Part shown: positions 5,941-13,132 of the stretch, in pieces
Position numbering within the stretch: position 1 is the first letter of the stretch
How the letters are laid out: every line of letters begins with the position of its first letter
IMG/VR virus record: IMGVR_UViG_3300032080_000020
Span: 1-26,112 of that record
Reading direction: 5' to 3' (one strand)
From: a virus
DNA length: 26,112 nucleotides
Translations under genes and position numbers: made by a program
The notes under the pieces: model-generated
The model's database searches: none
The model's input: the letters and a program-made list of their open reading frames with translations, nothing else
What the model was told of the DNA's origin: nothing

Positions 5941-6730
5941 CCCAGCAGTCGGGAACCCAGTAGGCCTCGCGCATGTCGGGTTTGAACGCCTCCGCCACGT
6001 AGGACTGAACGGCCTCGGGCGCGGCGGGCAGGGGGCGCACCACCTCGCCGTCTGTGAAGCCCACGACCGCATAGCCCGCGGACGACGCCGTCAGCACGAA
6101 TCGAGGCCGCTCAGCACGCCACTCATGCGGGCCTTCGGTCGCCGCGACCTCCTGAAGTCGGGAGTAGTTGGCTAGCAGGTAGTCGACCGCGAAATCCCAC
6201 CATGGGACACCGGGCGAGCGCTTGCCGACCTCACGTGCTGGAACGCCGGCCACGATCGAATAGGGCTCGACACGGAAGCGGACGACCGCATTGGCGCCGA
6301 CCACACATCCATCGCCCAACGATGCGCCTGGCAGAACCCGGGCGCCGGACGATATCACGACTCCATTGCCGACCGAGATGGCCGGAGCCTCCCGCATACC
6401 CATGTCAATCGACGGGTCAACGAAGGGCCTGAGACACGAGAGGCTGATGTTCACCGGCAGTTCGTGGGTGTGTTCGGCCCGACGCATGACCTCCGACGTC
6501 AGGGCGAAGTCGCACCATCGGCCGACCGTGGCGAGGCAACCGGCGAAGCCGTGTGGCGGACTCAGCATCGTCAAGCGATCCGCGCACGAGAGCGAGCCAC
6601 CGCCCAGGTCGATATAGGCCGTCTGCGTCAGGAAAATCCGCAAATCGTAGTGGCTGAAGAACCGCGTCAAGCGCTCCTCGTGGCTGGGGACGGAGGCGAA
6701 TTTCAGGAGAAAGCGACGGTCTTGGTTCAT
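5933..6730 (-). CDS. Hexapeptide-repeat (left-handed beta-helix) acetyltransferase
   Basis: This is one of only two reverse-strand genes seen. The start at 6730 (MNQDRRFLLKFASVPSHEER) gives 265 residues; the frame is open for 24 codons further. Residues 117-166 carry imperfect hexapeptide repeats (ISVGNGVVISSGARVLPGAS, LGDGCVVGANAVVR), followed by YSIVAGVPAREVGKR (157-171), the classic end of CatB/Vat-type xenobiotic and sugar O-acetyltransferases. HTHELP (88-93) may hold the catalytic His. The C-terminal 80 residues are an extra domain I do not recognise. It probably transfers acetyl to a surface sugar or small molecule. Its orientation against the late operon marks it as a 'moron'-like cargo gene, and receptor modification or exclusion is inferred. 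Confidence 0.8.
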   Translation of the reverse strand: MNQDRRFLLKFASVPSHEERLTRFFSHYDLRIFLTQTAYIDLGGGSLSCADRLTMLSPPHGFAGCLATVGRWCDFALTSEVMRRAEHTHELPVNISLSCLRPFVDPSIDMGMREAPAISVGNGVVISSGARVLPGASLGDGCVVGANAVVRFRVEPYSIVAGVPAREVGKRSPGVPWWDFAVDYLLANYSRLQEVAATEGPHEWRAERPRFVLTASSAGYAVVGFTDGEVVRPLPAAPEAVQSYVAEAFKPDMREAYWVPDCWAT

Positions 6731-6813
6731 ACCCAAGCCTAACCAATTAGCGCCGCCCTGAGGAGCCCCCGCGCCCGTCGATACTGATGGGGCAGGGAGC
6801 AAAGTCAGGTTCG

Positions 6814-7107
6814 ATGCGAGAGCGCTACGTCTATCGGAACGGTGAGTTGGTGAACGTGATGGACCTCGAGTTCGAGGAATCCAAGCGCTCGCCCCTCGGC
6901 GCGCCGATGATCATCTCCGACAACATGGCGCCTATCCGCTCGATGGCGGACGGCAAGATGTACGACAGCAAGTCGTCCTACGAGCGCGGTGTTCGCGCCA
7001 CGGGTTGCCGCGTCGTCGGAAACGACCGCCTCGAAAGCACCACGACCGCAGTCCCTCGCGCTGGCCACGACATCAAGCGGGCCATCGACCAACTGAAAGC
7101 TGGCTGA
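6814..7107 (+). CDS. Conserved small phage protein preceding scaffold
   Basis: ATG 6814 (MRERYVYRNGELVNVMDLEF) is preferred over the upstream in-frame ATG at 6787, because related phage proteins, as I recall them, begin with such an 'RYVYRNGxLV' segment. Neither start has a good Shine-Dalgarno. The product has 97 residues with a middle PMIISDNMAPIRSMADGKMY and DSKSSYERGVRATGCRVVGN. Proteins of this type recur beside portal and scaffold genes of podoviruses, but I know of no assigned function. The gene is divergent from the acetyltransferase and followed 10 bases later by the scaffold gene. Confidence 0.65.
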   Translation: MRERYVYRNGELVNVMDLEFEESKRSPLGAPMIISDNMAPIRSMADGKMYDSKSSYERGVRATGCRVVGNDRLESTTTAVPRAGHDIKRAIDQLKAG

Positions 7108-7117
7108 GGGGCCGACC

Positions 7118-8227
7118 ATGAGTGAGATGAGCCTTCGGGACACACTGACCGCAGCGATGAAGGGCTCGGAGGAGATCGCTCCGCCGGCTGAGATCACCGC
7201 CCCGGAACCGATCGCGGAGGCTGCGCCGTCTATCAAGGACGAGCCCAAGCCCGAAGACAACAAGCTGGCCCCGGACGGCGCGCGAGAACGCGACGAACAG
7301 GGCAAGTTCAAAGCCGCTGGCGACAGGCCGGCCGCACCCGTTTCAGAGCCCGCCGTGGTGGCGGAAGCGAACCCTCAGCCGGAAACCCCGGTCGAGCCCA
7401 TTCGCGTCCCGCCTTCGCTGCCCGCCGCCTTGAAAGCCAAGTTCGCTGAACTGTCGCCTGAGTGGAGGGAAGCCTTCCACAAGCGCGACGAGGATGTGAA
7501 TTCGGCCAAGGCTCAGTGGGACGTGAAAGCCGCGCGGCTCAACCGCTATGACGAGATCCTGGCGCCTCATAAGGACGCTTGGGCCGTGCAAGGCCTGGAA
7601 GACCACCAGGCTGTCGCACGTCTGGTCGCTGCTGAGAAGGTCCTCAGAGAGACCCCTGCCCAAGGCATCCTCTATCTGGCGCAATCGTATGGCGTCGACC
7701 TTCGACAGCTCGTCGGACAGCCCGGAGCACAGGCCCAGCCGCAGGCGCAAGCCGCGACAGCCGATCCGCGCCTGAACGACCTCCTGACGACGGTCCAGAC
7801 CCTGCAAGAACGCTTGGACCAGCAAACGCAGTCCGCTTCCCAGGCCAGCCTCGCACAGGCGCAAGCCACGATCACCAGTTTCGCCAACGACCCGGCCAAT
7901 CTCTACTTCGAGAACGTCAAAGACGACGTGGCCCTGTTGCTGGAGTCCGGACGGGCCTCGACCCTGAAGGACGCTTACGAGATGGCGATTTGGGCCAATC
8001 CTGAAACGCGCCCTCTGCTGATCAGCGCTCAAGCCGCCGAACAGCAAGCCGCCACGCAGGCCAAGGCCAAGGAAGAGGCCGCGAGGGCGAAAGCCCAGCA
8101 AGCCAAGGCGTCGAGCGGGTCTGTCACCGGAGCCCCAACACCAGGCGCAGCGCCGCCGGTGGCTCCTAAAGGCAGCCTTCGAGAGGAGCTGGTAGCCGCC
8201 CGACAGCAAGTCATGGGCGCAGTCTAG
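7118..8227 (+). CDS. Putative capsid scaffolding protein
   Basis: The 369-residue product has an acidic, Pro-rich disordered N-terminus (about 18-100) with the short motif ERDEQGKFKA (57-66). A helical core includes ALKAKFAELSPEWREAFHKR (104-123). Gln/Ala-rich coiled-coil segments follow (about 216-255 and 303-332), and the C-terminus ends EELVAARQQVMGAV. Composition, size and its place 21 bases before the coat gene are typical of podovirus scaffolds, which co-assemble with coat protein and leave before or during packaging. The start has a clear GAGGGG six bases upstream. No protease motif is seen inside it. Confidence 0.75.
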   Translation: MSEMSLRDTLTAAMKGSEEIAPPAEITAPEPIAEAAPSIKDEPKPEDNKLAPDGARERDEQGKFKAAGDRPAAPVSEPAVVAEANPQPETPVEPIRVPPSLPAALKAKFAELSPEWREAFHKRDEDVNSAKAQWDVKAARLNRYDEILAPHKDAWAVQGLEDHQAVARLVAAEKVLRETPAQGILYLAQSYGVDLRQLVGQPGAQAQPQAQAATADPRLNDLLTTVQTLQERLDQQTQSASQASLAQAQATITSFANDPANLYFENVKDDVALLLESGRASTLKDAYEMAIWANPETRPLLISAQAAEQQAATQAKAKEEAARAKAQQAKASSGSVTGAPTPGAAPPVAPKGSLREELVAARQQVMGAV

Positions 8228-8248
8228 CTCTAGAAAGACAGGACTATC

Positions 8249-9220
8249 ATGGCCAGCCCCGGCCTTTCGGAAATCGTCACCACCACCCTGCGCAACCGCT
8301 CGGGCGTGCTGGCTGACAACATGTCGAAGAACAACGCGCTCCTGTACCGTCTGGACAAGCGCGGCAAGGTGAAGCCGGTCTCCGGCGGTCGCACGATCGT
8401 CCAGGAACTGGAATACGCCGAGAACTCGACCTACCAGCGTTACAGCGGCTACGAGCTGCTGAACGTGTCGCCGTCCGACGTCATCAGCGCCGCTGAGTAC
8501 GACTGGAAACAGGCTTCGGTCGCCGTCACCATCTCTGGCCTGGAGCAATACCAGAACAGCGGCGAAGACGCGATCATCGACCTGCTGGAAAGCCGCATCA
8601 ACAACGCCGAAAAGACGATGCGCAACAACCTGTCGGCCGACATGTACTCGGACGGCACGGCGTCTTCGGGCAAGCAGATCGGCGGCCTGCAACTGCTCGT
8701 GGCTGACGTTCCCACCTCCGGCACGGTCGGCGGCATCAACCGCGCTTCCTATACCTTCTGGCGCAACCAGGCGTTCTCGGCGACCACGGACGGCGGCTCG
8801 GCGGCTTCGACGGCCAACATCCAGCGGTACATGAACACGCTGTACCAACGGACGACCCGTCAAACCGACAAGGTCGATCTGATCATCGCCGATACGAACT
8901 ACTACAACTTCTACCTGAACAGCCTCCAGGCCATCCAGCGCATCACCAGCGACGAGATGGCTCAGGCCGGCTTCCAGAGCCTGAAGTACATGGGCGCCGA
9001 CGTGGTGTTCGATGGTGGCATCGGCGGCGGTTGCCCGACGAACCACATGTACTTCCTGAACACCGACTACCTGATGTGGCGTCCGCACCGGGACCGCAAC
9101 ATGGTCCCGAGCGGTGACGTCCGTTCGATCAACCAGGACGCCTCGGTCAACCTGATCCTCTTCATGGGGAACATGACCTCGTCGAACTGCCAGCTCCAGG
9201 GCGTGATCTTCCAGACCTGA
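8249..9220 (+). CDS. Major capsid protein (HK97-type fold inferred)
   Basis: The 323-residue product starts MASPGLSEIVTTTLRNRSGV. It has the long N-terminal strand/helix region (RGKVKPVSGGRTIVQELEYA), the long central helix (DLLESRINNAEKTMRNNLSA, about 111-130) and a beta-rich C-terminal half (YMGADVVFDGG, MYFLNTDYLMWRP). This matches coat proteins of scaffold-using podoviruses. It is shorter than P22 coat (430), so no inserted domain is expected. Codon use looks unusually regular and C-ending, as expected of a very highly expressed gene. A hairpin follows the stop. Confidence 0.85.
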   Translation: MASPGLSEIVTTTLRNRSGVLADNMSKNNALLYRLDKRGKVKPVSGGRTIVQELEYAENSTYQRYSGYELLNVSPSDVISAAEYDWKQASVAVTISGLEQYQNSGEDAIIDLLESRINNAEKTMRNNLSADMYSDGTASSGKQIGGLQLLVADVPTSGTVGGINRASYTFWRNQAFSATTDGGSAASTANIQRYMNTLYQRTTRQTDKVDLIIADTNYYNFYLNSLQAIQRITSDEMAQAGFQSLKYMGADVVFDGGIGGGCPTNHMYFLNTDYLMWRPHRDRNMVPSGDVRSINQDASVNLILFMGNMTSSNCQLQGVIFQT

Positions 9221-9228
9221 CGCCGATC

Positions 9229-9254
9229 GAGGGCGGGCAATCCCGCTCGCCCTC
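9229..9254 (+). promoter_or_regulatory. Strong hairpin after the capsid gene
   Basis: GAGGGCGGGC (9229-9238) pairs with GCTCGCCCTC (9245-9254), ten base pairs with one G-U, around AATCCC. It begins eight bases after the capsid stop and has no T-run. It could stabilise the capsid message end, pause transcription or mark a processing site. It does not cover the Shine-Dalgarno (AGGAGAG) of the next gene. Confidence 0.55.
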
Positions 9255-9278
9255 AAACCTACGAGAGGAGAGCCTTCG

Positions 9279-9569
9279 ATGGCTTCGACTTCTTCGGTCG
9301 TTTTCGCGACCACTCCCGTTGCCGGCGTCGATCTGGACAGCAAGTCCTCGACCCCGGCGTTCAAGCTGCTCACTCCGGTCCTGGCGATCGACGGCCGCAA
9401 GCACGTCTACGTGCGGGCCTCCGAAGCGCTCGGCTCGGCTTCCACGATTTCGATCCGCTCGCTCGGCTCGGCGTCGTCGGACGCGGGCTCGGGTGGCTAC
9501 GACTGCAACACGACCGGCGGCGTCGCCTCCGGCCAGTGCTTCTGGGCTCGCAAAAGCTCGATCGCCTAA
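9279..9569 (+). CDS. Candidate capsid decoration/stabilisation protein
   Basis: This 96-residue product directly follows the capsid gene with a strong Shine-Dalgarno (AGGAGAG). It is Ser/Ala/Gly/Thr-rich and looks all-beta: SSVVFATTPVAGVDLDSKSS, FKLLTPVLAIDGRKHVYVRA, ASTISIRSLG. It ends CFWARKSSIA and contains two Cys near the C-terminus. Size, composition and place fit head decoration proteins, but no family motif is recognised, so this is inference from context. A terminator-like hairpin follows, so it is probably co-transcribed with the capsid gene at high level. Confidence 0.55.
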   Translation: MASTSSVVFATTPVAGVDLDSKSSTPAFKLLTPVLAIDGRKHVYVRASEALGSASTISIRSLGSASSDAGSGGYDCNTTGGVASGQCFWARKSSIA

Positions 9570-9575
9570 CACCTA

Positions 9576-9612
9576 GCCGGGACGTCATTCACGAGGCGTT
9601 CCGGCCTCTTTT
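9576..9612 (+). terminator. Probable intrinsic terminator after capsid/decoration genes
   Basis: GCCGGGACG (9576-9584) pairs with CGTTCCGGC (9597-9605), nine base pairs with one G-U, around a 12-base loop. CTCTTTTC follows directly. Stem plus T-rich tail fits a modest Rho-independent terminator seven bases after the 96-residue gene, which would lower expression of everything from the fibre gene onward. Confidence 0.5.
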
Positions 9613-9618
9613 CGAGGC
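9604..9618 (+). promoter_or_regulatory. Hairpin masking the fibre gene's ribosome binding site
   Basis: GCCTC (9604-9608) pairs with GAGGC (9614-9618) around TTTTC. The 3' arm contains GAGG (9614-9617), the only Shine-Dalgarno for ATG 9625. GAGGC also occurs at 9593-9597 and can pair with the same GCCTC, so alternative folds could expose or hide the site. Confidence 0.4.
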
Positions 9619-9624
9619 GCATAG

Positions 9625-10629
9625 ATGGCCAGCAAGACTTACGCGAACCTGACGGCGGTGACGACGACCGCTGATACGGATCTGGTGGCGGTCTATCCCA
9701 CCGGGGGTCCACTGAAAGTCATCGCCTGGGTCAACTTGGTGGCCAAGCTGGCGACCGACCTCATTCCGACCTTTCTGCGCCGCGATCAGAACCTCGCGGA
9801 TCTAAACAGCGCAGGCGTGGCTCGCAACAACCTCGGTCTCGGCAACGTAGCGGTGCTGACGACAGGCACAACGAGCGGTACGGTCGCGGTGCTCGGGACG
9901 GGCGGTAAGACGCCTATTTCGACGCTCCCCGGCGGCTATCTGGCCAAGTCCGCGACTTACTCGGCGGTGCTGGCCGACAACGGCAAGCTGATCGACTGCA
10001 CTGGGACATTCACCCTCACTCTGCCCAGCGCGGGCACCGTTGGAGAGACCTACTCAATTGACGTCCGCAACAGCGGAACAGGCACGATCACCGTCGCTCC
10101 ACCTTCCGGCCTGATCGACGATGCGTCGTCGGTGACGGTGGAGCCCGGCTCGACCCGGACTATCGTGACGGACGCGACGGACTACTACACGACCCCGGAA
10201 GGCCCTCAGGGCTGGACCCTGCTCAGCACGCAGGCGACCACCTCCGGCACATCGAAGATCTTCCAGCCGCCGCAATCGTGGGCTGAGATCATGTTTGAGT
10301 TCGATGGTGTGGCGGCCAACACCGGCGCTTCAATCACCATGGCCGTCAGCAGCGACGGCGTATCCTACTCGGCAGCGGTGACGCCCATCGGCGCTACGAG
10401 CGGCGGCGTCATGGGGCACATTGTTATGCCGCACTACAGCAGCACGGTTTGCTCAGTCGGAGTGACGATAGGCGCTGATGCGGCGGCTCCCGTGATGGCG
10501 GTAACCAACTCCGCCTACAGCAGCCAAAACCTTTCGGTGAGGACCGCCTCTGGCGTGAAGTATGTGAGCTTCGTTCCGGTGTTGGGCGAAGCCTACACGG
10601 CTGGCGCAATCCGGATGTACGGGCGCTAG
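9625..10629 (+). CDS. Fibre-like virion protein (tail fibre or head fibre)
   Basis: The 334-residue product carries FLRRDQNLADLNSAGVARNN-LGLG (residues 50-73), the 'NLxDLxxxxxARxNLGLG' segment common in phage tail fibres. A beta-rich domain follows (about 108-190, including GTFTLTLPSAGTVGETYSID). The C-terminal domain (about 205-334) looks like a beta-sandwich and ends GAIRMYGR. It would attach to the particle through its N-terminus and contact the host with the C-terminus. Its place straight after capsid and decoration genes, far from the tail genes, makes a head fibre (like the phi29 gp8.5 arrangement) a fair alternative. Confidence 0.7.
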   Translation: MASKTYANLTAVTTTADTDLVAVYPTGGPLKVIAWVNLVAKLATDLIPTFLRRDQNLADLNSAGVARNNLGLGNVAVLTTGTTSGTVAVLGTGGKTPISTLPGGYLAKSATYSAVLADNGKLIDCTGTFTLTLPSAGTVGETYSIDVRNSGTGTITVAPPSGLIDDASSVTVEPGSTRTIVTDATDYYTTPEGPQGWTLLSTQATTSGTSKIFQPPQSWAEIMFEFDGVAANTGASITMAVSSDGVSYSAAVTPIGATSGGVMGHIVMPHYSSTVCSVGVTIGADAAAPVMAVTNSAYSSQNLSVRTASGVKYVSFVPVLGEAYTAGAIRMYGR

Positions 10630-10666
10630 CGCGCGCCTGAGGGGTCATCTAGGCCCCGCACAATAC

Positions 10667-10684
10667 CTCCCATGCTTATGGGAG
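10667..10684 (+). promoter_or_regulatory. Hairpin masking a ribosome binding site
   Basis: CTCCCAT (10667-10673) pairs perfectly with ATGGGAG (10678-10684) around GCTT. The 3' arm holds GGGAG, the Shine-Dalgarno for ATG 10693. The gene downstream heads the long coupled operon, so this fold could set translation of the whole series. The two ATGs inside the hairpin (10672 and 10678) are unlikely starts. Confidence 0.5.
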
Positions 10685-10692
10685 CAAGCATC

Positions 10693-11043
10693 ATGCAATC
10701 AACACCGATGGAAGCGGCTGAGCAGGCCGCCGATGAGGTCCGGCGCATTGTCGCGCGGGCCATGTTCGACGCCCAGGCCGAAGAGGGCGAGAACTTCGAC
10801 GCTCTGACCGAGGAAGACCAGGCGCAGTTCATGTTCCTGGCCGACGCAGCCATTCGGGGCTATCGCGGCCATCTGCACCAGCAGGGCTACAAGATCACGC
10901 CTCCAGGGGCCTTCGTGGCGCCTGCGAGCGAACAGGAGGCCCGCGCCATGGCCTCGGTCGCGGCGCAGTACCTCAGCAGCCCTAGAGGTAAGTCGAAGCT
11001 GATCGCCACGCCGGGCCTAATCGTTCCGGGTCGGATGCAGTGA
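10693..11043 (+). CDS. Unknown helical phage protein (116 aa)
   Basis: ATG 10693 (MQSTPMEAAEQAADEVRRIV) is chosen because GGGAG lies eight bases upstream. Earlier in-frame ATGs at 10672 and 10678 fall inside the hairpin. The first 70 residues are acidic and helical (ALTEEDQAQFMFLADAAIRG), and the remainder is less regular, ending in PGLIVPGRMQ. No family is recognised. Its stop overlaps the GTG of the glycosyltransferase gene, so it leads the operon. A small virion or assembly protein is likely from context only. Confidence 0.6.
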   Translation: MQSTPMEAAEQAADEVRRIVARAMFDAQAEEGENFDALTEEDQAQFMFLADAAIRGYRGHLHQQGYKITPPGAFVAPASEQEARAMASVAAQYLSSPRGKSKLIATPGLIVPGRMQ

Positions 11044-12506
11044 GCATTCACTTCGTCATGGTGCGCGTCGGGGAGCGCTACGGCCCTGAGTACGTCGCCG
11101 TCCTAGCCGACATGATCGCCCGCAACGCCTCGAACCTGGAGAGCTTCTCCATCTGGTGCGTGACCGATCGGCCGGAGGAGCTTCCCGAGGGCGTGGGGTT
11201 CATCCAGGCGGATACGAGCATCCCGCCGAGTTGGTGGGCGAAGTGTCAGCTCTTCTCGTCGGCCATGCCGTGGGAAGCGGGCGACCGCGTCGTCTACTTC
11301 GACCTCGATGTGGCGATCACGGGGCGCCTCGAGGATCTCACGGAAACGGACGGGATCATTCAGGACTGGCATTGGCCGTGCTGGAACTCCTCGGTCATGT
11401 CATGGCGGCATGGCGAGCACAGGGCCGTCTGGGATGATCTGACGCCCGAGGTAATGAGCCGCCCCTCGACCGACCTGGCGCCCTATCTGCCGAAAGGCCA
11501 GGTCAACGGCGGCGACCAAGAGCACATCACCCGCCTCGGAGGCTGGAAGACTTTTCCGGCTGCGTGGTTCATTTCCTACCGCGACGCTAGGTCTTGGCCG
11601 CCCAACGACAGCAAGGCCGTCATCTTCCACGGTGATCCCAAGCCGCACGAGGTAACGAACGGTTGGGTTCCGAACGTCTGGAAGGTCGGCGGCTTCACGT
11701 CTCTTCCGGTCATGGGCGGCGTCAACGTCACGCACGAGGCGCTGCTGGACAACGTCCGGGCCAGCGTTCTACGGGATCTGCCTTGGTTCACCGGCTTTGG
11801 CCCCCACAAGCGCCTGGCCTGCGTGGTTGGTGGCGCTCCTTCCGTCCGCGACGACATCGGCAAGATCCGCGCCCAGCAGAAGCGCGGCGCGCGGATCATC
11901 ACCGTCAACAACACCTGGCGGCTGATGGTCGAGAACGGGATCATGCCAGACGTCCATGTGATGTTGGACGCGAGGGCCGAGAACGCGGCGTTCCTGAAGG
12001 GCGCGCCCAAGGGCATCCGATACCTGATCGCCAGCCAGTGCCACCCCGACGTGTTTGAGGCGCTGAAGGATCACGAGGTGATCGTCTGGCACAACGGCTT
12101 CGGAGACAACGCGGCGCTCCGCGAGGTTCTTCAGCCCTGGTGGAATGAAGGCCCAAGCCAGCGGCCCTGCGTGCTTGTGCCTGGCGGCGGAACGGTGGGC
12201 CTCCGCTCGCTCTGGCTCTGTGCCCTGTCAGGCTTCAAGACCATCCACATGTACGGCTTCGACAGCTCGTACGAGGGCGACAAGCACCACGCCTACGCCC
12301 AGCCGCTCAATGACACCGATCGGGTCATGGAGGTCACGATGGGCGGCAAAAACTATCGCGCAGCGCCGTGGATGGTTCGCCAGACGGAAGAGGTCAGAAC
12401 CCACTACAGCGACCTGAAGCGCGAGGGCGTGGCGCTGCACGTGCATGGCCGCGGCCTGTTGCCCGACGTCTTCCGGTCGATCCGGGAAGAGGAGCGGGCG
12501 GCGTGA
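11040..12506 (+). CDS. Glycosyltransferase fused to a DUF115-like domain
   Basis: The 488-residue product (GTG start, GTGA overlap) has two parts. Residues 1-235 look like a GT-A glycosyltransferase: an N-terminal Rossmann-like strand (IHFVMVRVG), the metal-binding DxD in VVYFDLDVAI (Asp88, Asp90) and a late HGDPKP (197-202), as in small phage and family-8-like transferases. Residues 258-475 resemble DUF115/Maf-type proteins, with VVGGAPSV (262-269), VHVMLDAR (305-312), PGGGTVGL (381-388) and MYGFDSSY (404-411). DUF115 members act on nonulosonic acids or flagellin in bacteria. I infer sugar transfer onto a virion protein or host glycan. It is coupled to the methyltransferase gene that follows. 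Confidence 0.75.
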   Translation: MSIHFVMVRVGERYGPEYVAVLADMIARNASNLESFSIWCVTDRPEELPEGVGFIQADTSIPPSWWAKCQLFSSAMPWEAGDRVVYFDLDVAITGRLEDLTETDGIIQDWHWPCWNSSVMSWRHGEHRAVWDDLTPEVMSRPSTDLAPYLPKGQVNGGDQEHITRLGGWKTFPAAWFISYRDARSWPPNDSKAVIFHGDPKPHEVTNGWVPNVWKVGGFTSLPVMGGVNVTHEALLDNVRASVLRDLPWFTGFGPHKRLACVVGGAPSVRDDIGKIRAQQKRGARIITVNNTWRLMVENGIMPDVHVMLDARAENAAFLKGAPKGIRYLIASQCHPDVFEALKDHEVIVWHNGFGDNAALREVLQPWWNEGPSQRPCVLVPGGGTVGLRSLWLCALSGFKTIHMYGFDSSYEGDKHHAYAQPLNDTDRVMEVTMGGKNYRAAPWMVRQTEEVRTHYSDLKREGVALHVHGRGLLPDVFRSIREEERAA

Positions 12507-13132
12507 TCGCGCAGTATTCGGGCTGGTGGTGGCCTGACAGCGATATTCACGCACGGCCGGTCATCATGCGCGATCGTGATCTGGCAATCGCTCACCTGCT
12601 CTCGCACGTCGAGGGGCGCGATCTGATCGTCCAAGCCGGCGCCAACGTCGGTACCTATCCGATCGCGCTGGCCGACCACTTTCAGAGCGTCATCACGGCC
12701 GAGCCGGACCCGGAAAACGCCGAGTGCCTGACGCGCAATCTCAAGGCCCGCGACAGTCTCAACCGCGTGACGGCCTACACCGGCGCGTTCGGCGAGACCG
12801 AAGGCGGCTGCAAGGTCGTGGAGGTCGAGAAGAACAACTGCGGCGCCCATCGCATCGCCGTTGGTGGGCCGATTCAAGTCCTGACCATCGACAGCCTCGG
12901 CCTGCCGGCCTGTGACGCGATCTGGCTCGATATCGAGGGCTCCGAACTGCTGGCCCTGAAGGGCGCGGTTCAGACGATCGACAGGTTCAGCCCCGTCATC
13001 GCCTGCGAGGAAAAGGGCTTGGGCGAGGCCTTCAATATCCAATCCGGGGAGCTTGAACGGTTCCTCGGCTTCTACGGCTACAGCCAGGTCGATCAGATCG
13101 GCCGCGACAAGGTTTTCAGGAGAGACCGATGA
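12503..13132 (+). CDS. FkbM-type methyltransferase
   Basis: GTG 12503 overlaps the glycosyltransferase stop (GTGA) and gives 209 residues (MIAQYSGWWWPDSDIHARPV). The SAM-binding motif I is VQAGANVGTYP (43-53), followed by the acidic motif ITAEPDP (64-70) and the FkbM hallmark IWLDIEGSELLALKGA (140-155). FkbM enzymes O-methylate sugars and other small or glycan substrates. Directly after a glycosyltransferase, it most likely caps the transferred sugar by methylation. Gln44 where Asp is more usual in motif I is a small oddity. It overlaps the next virion gene, so it is made with the structural proteins. Confidence 0.85.
   Translation: MIAQYSGWWWPDSDIHARPVIMRDRDLAIAHLLSHVEGRDLIVQAGANVGTYPIALADHFQSVITAEPDPENAECLTRNLKARDSLNRVTAYTGAFGETEGGCKVVEVEKNNCGAHRIAVGGPIQVLTIDSLGLPACDAIWLDIEGSELLALKGAVQTIDRFSPVIACEEKGLGEAFNIQSGELERFLGFYGYSQVDQIGRDKVFRRDR

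Noticed and set aside
7343-9400. Long reverse-strand open frame of 685 codons across scaffold and capsid genes
   Set aside because: It lies opposite two well-supported genes and has the Arg/Val/Leu-rich, motif-free look of the complement of strongly biased GC-rich coding DNA. No ribosome site or domain is seen.
9593-9612. Five-base GAGGC/GCCTC stem followed by TTTT as the terminator
   Set aside because: The nine-base stem at 9576-9605 gives a stronger hairpin before the same T-run, so the short stem was kept only as an alternative fold.
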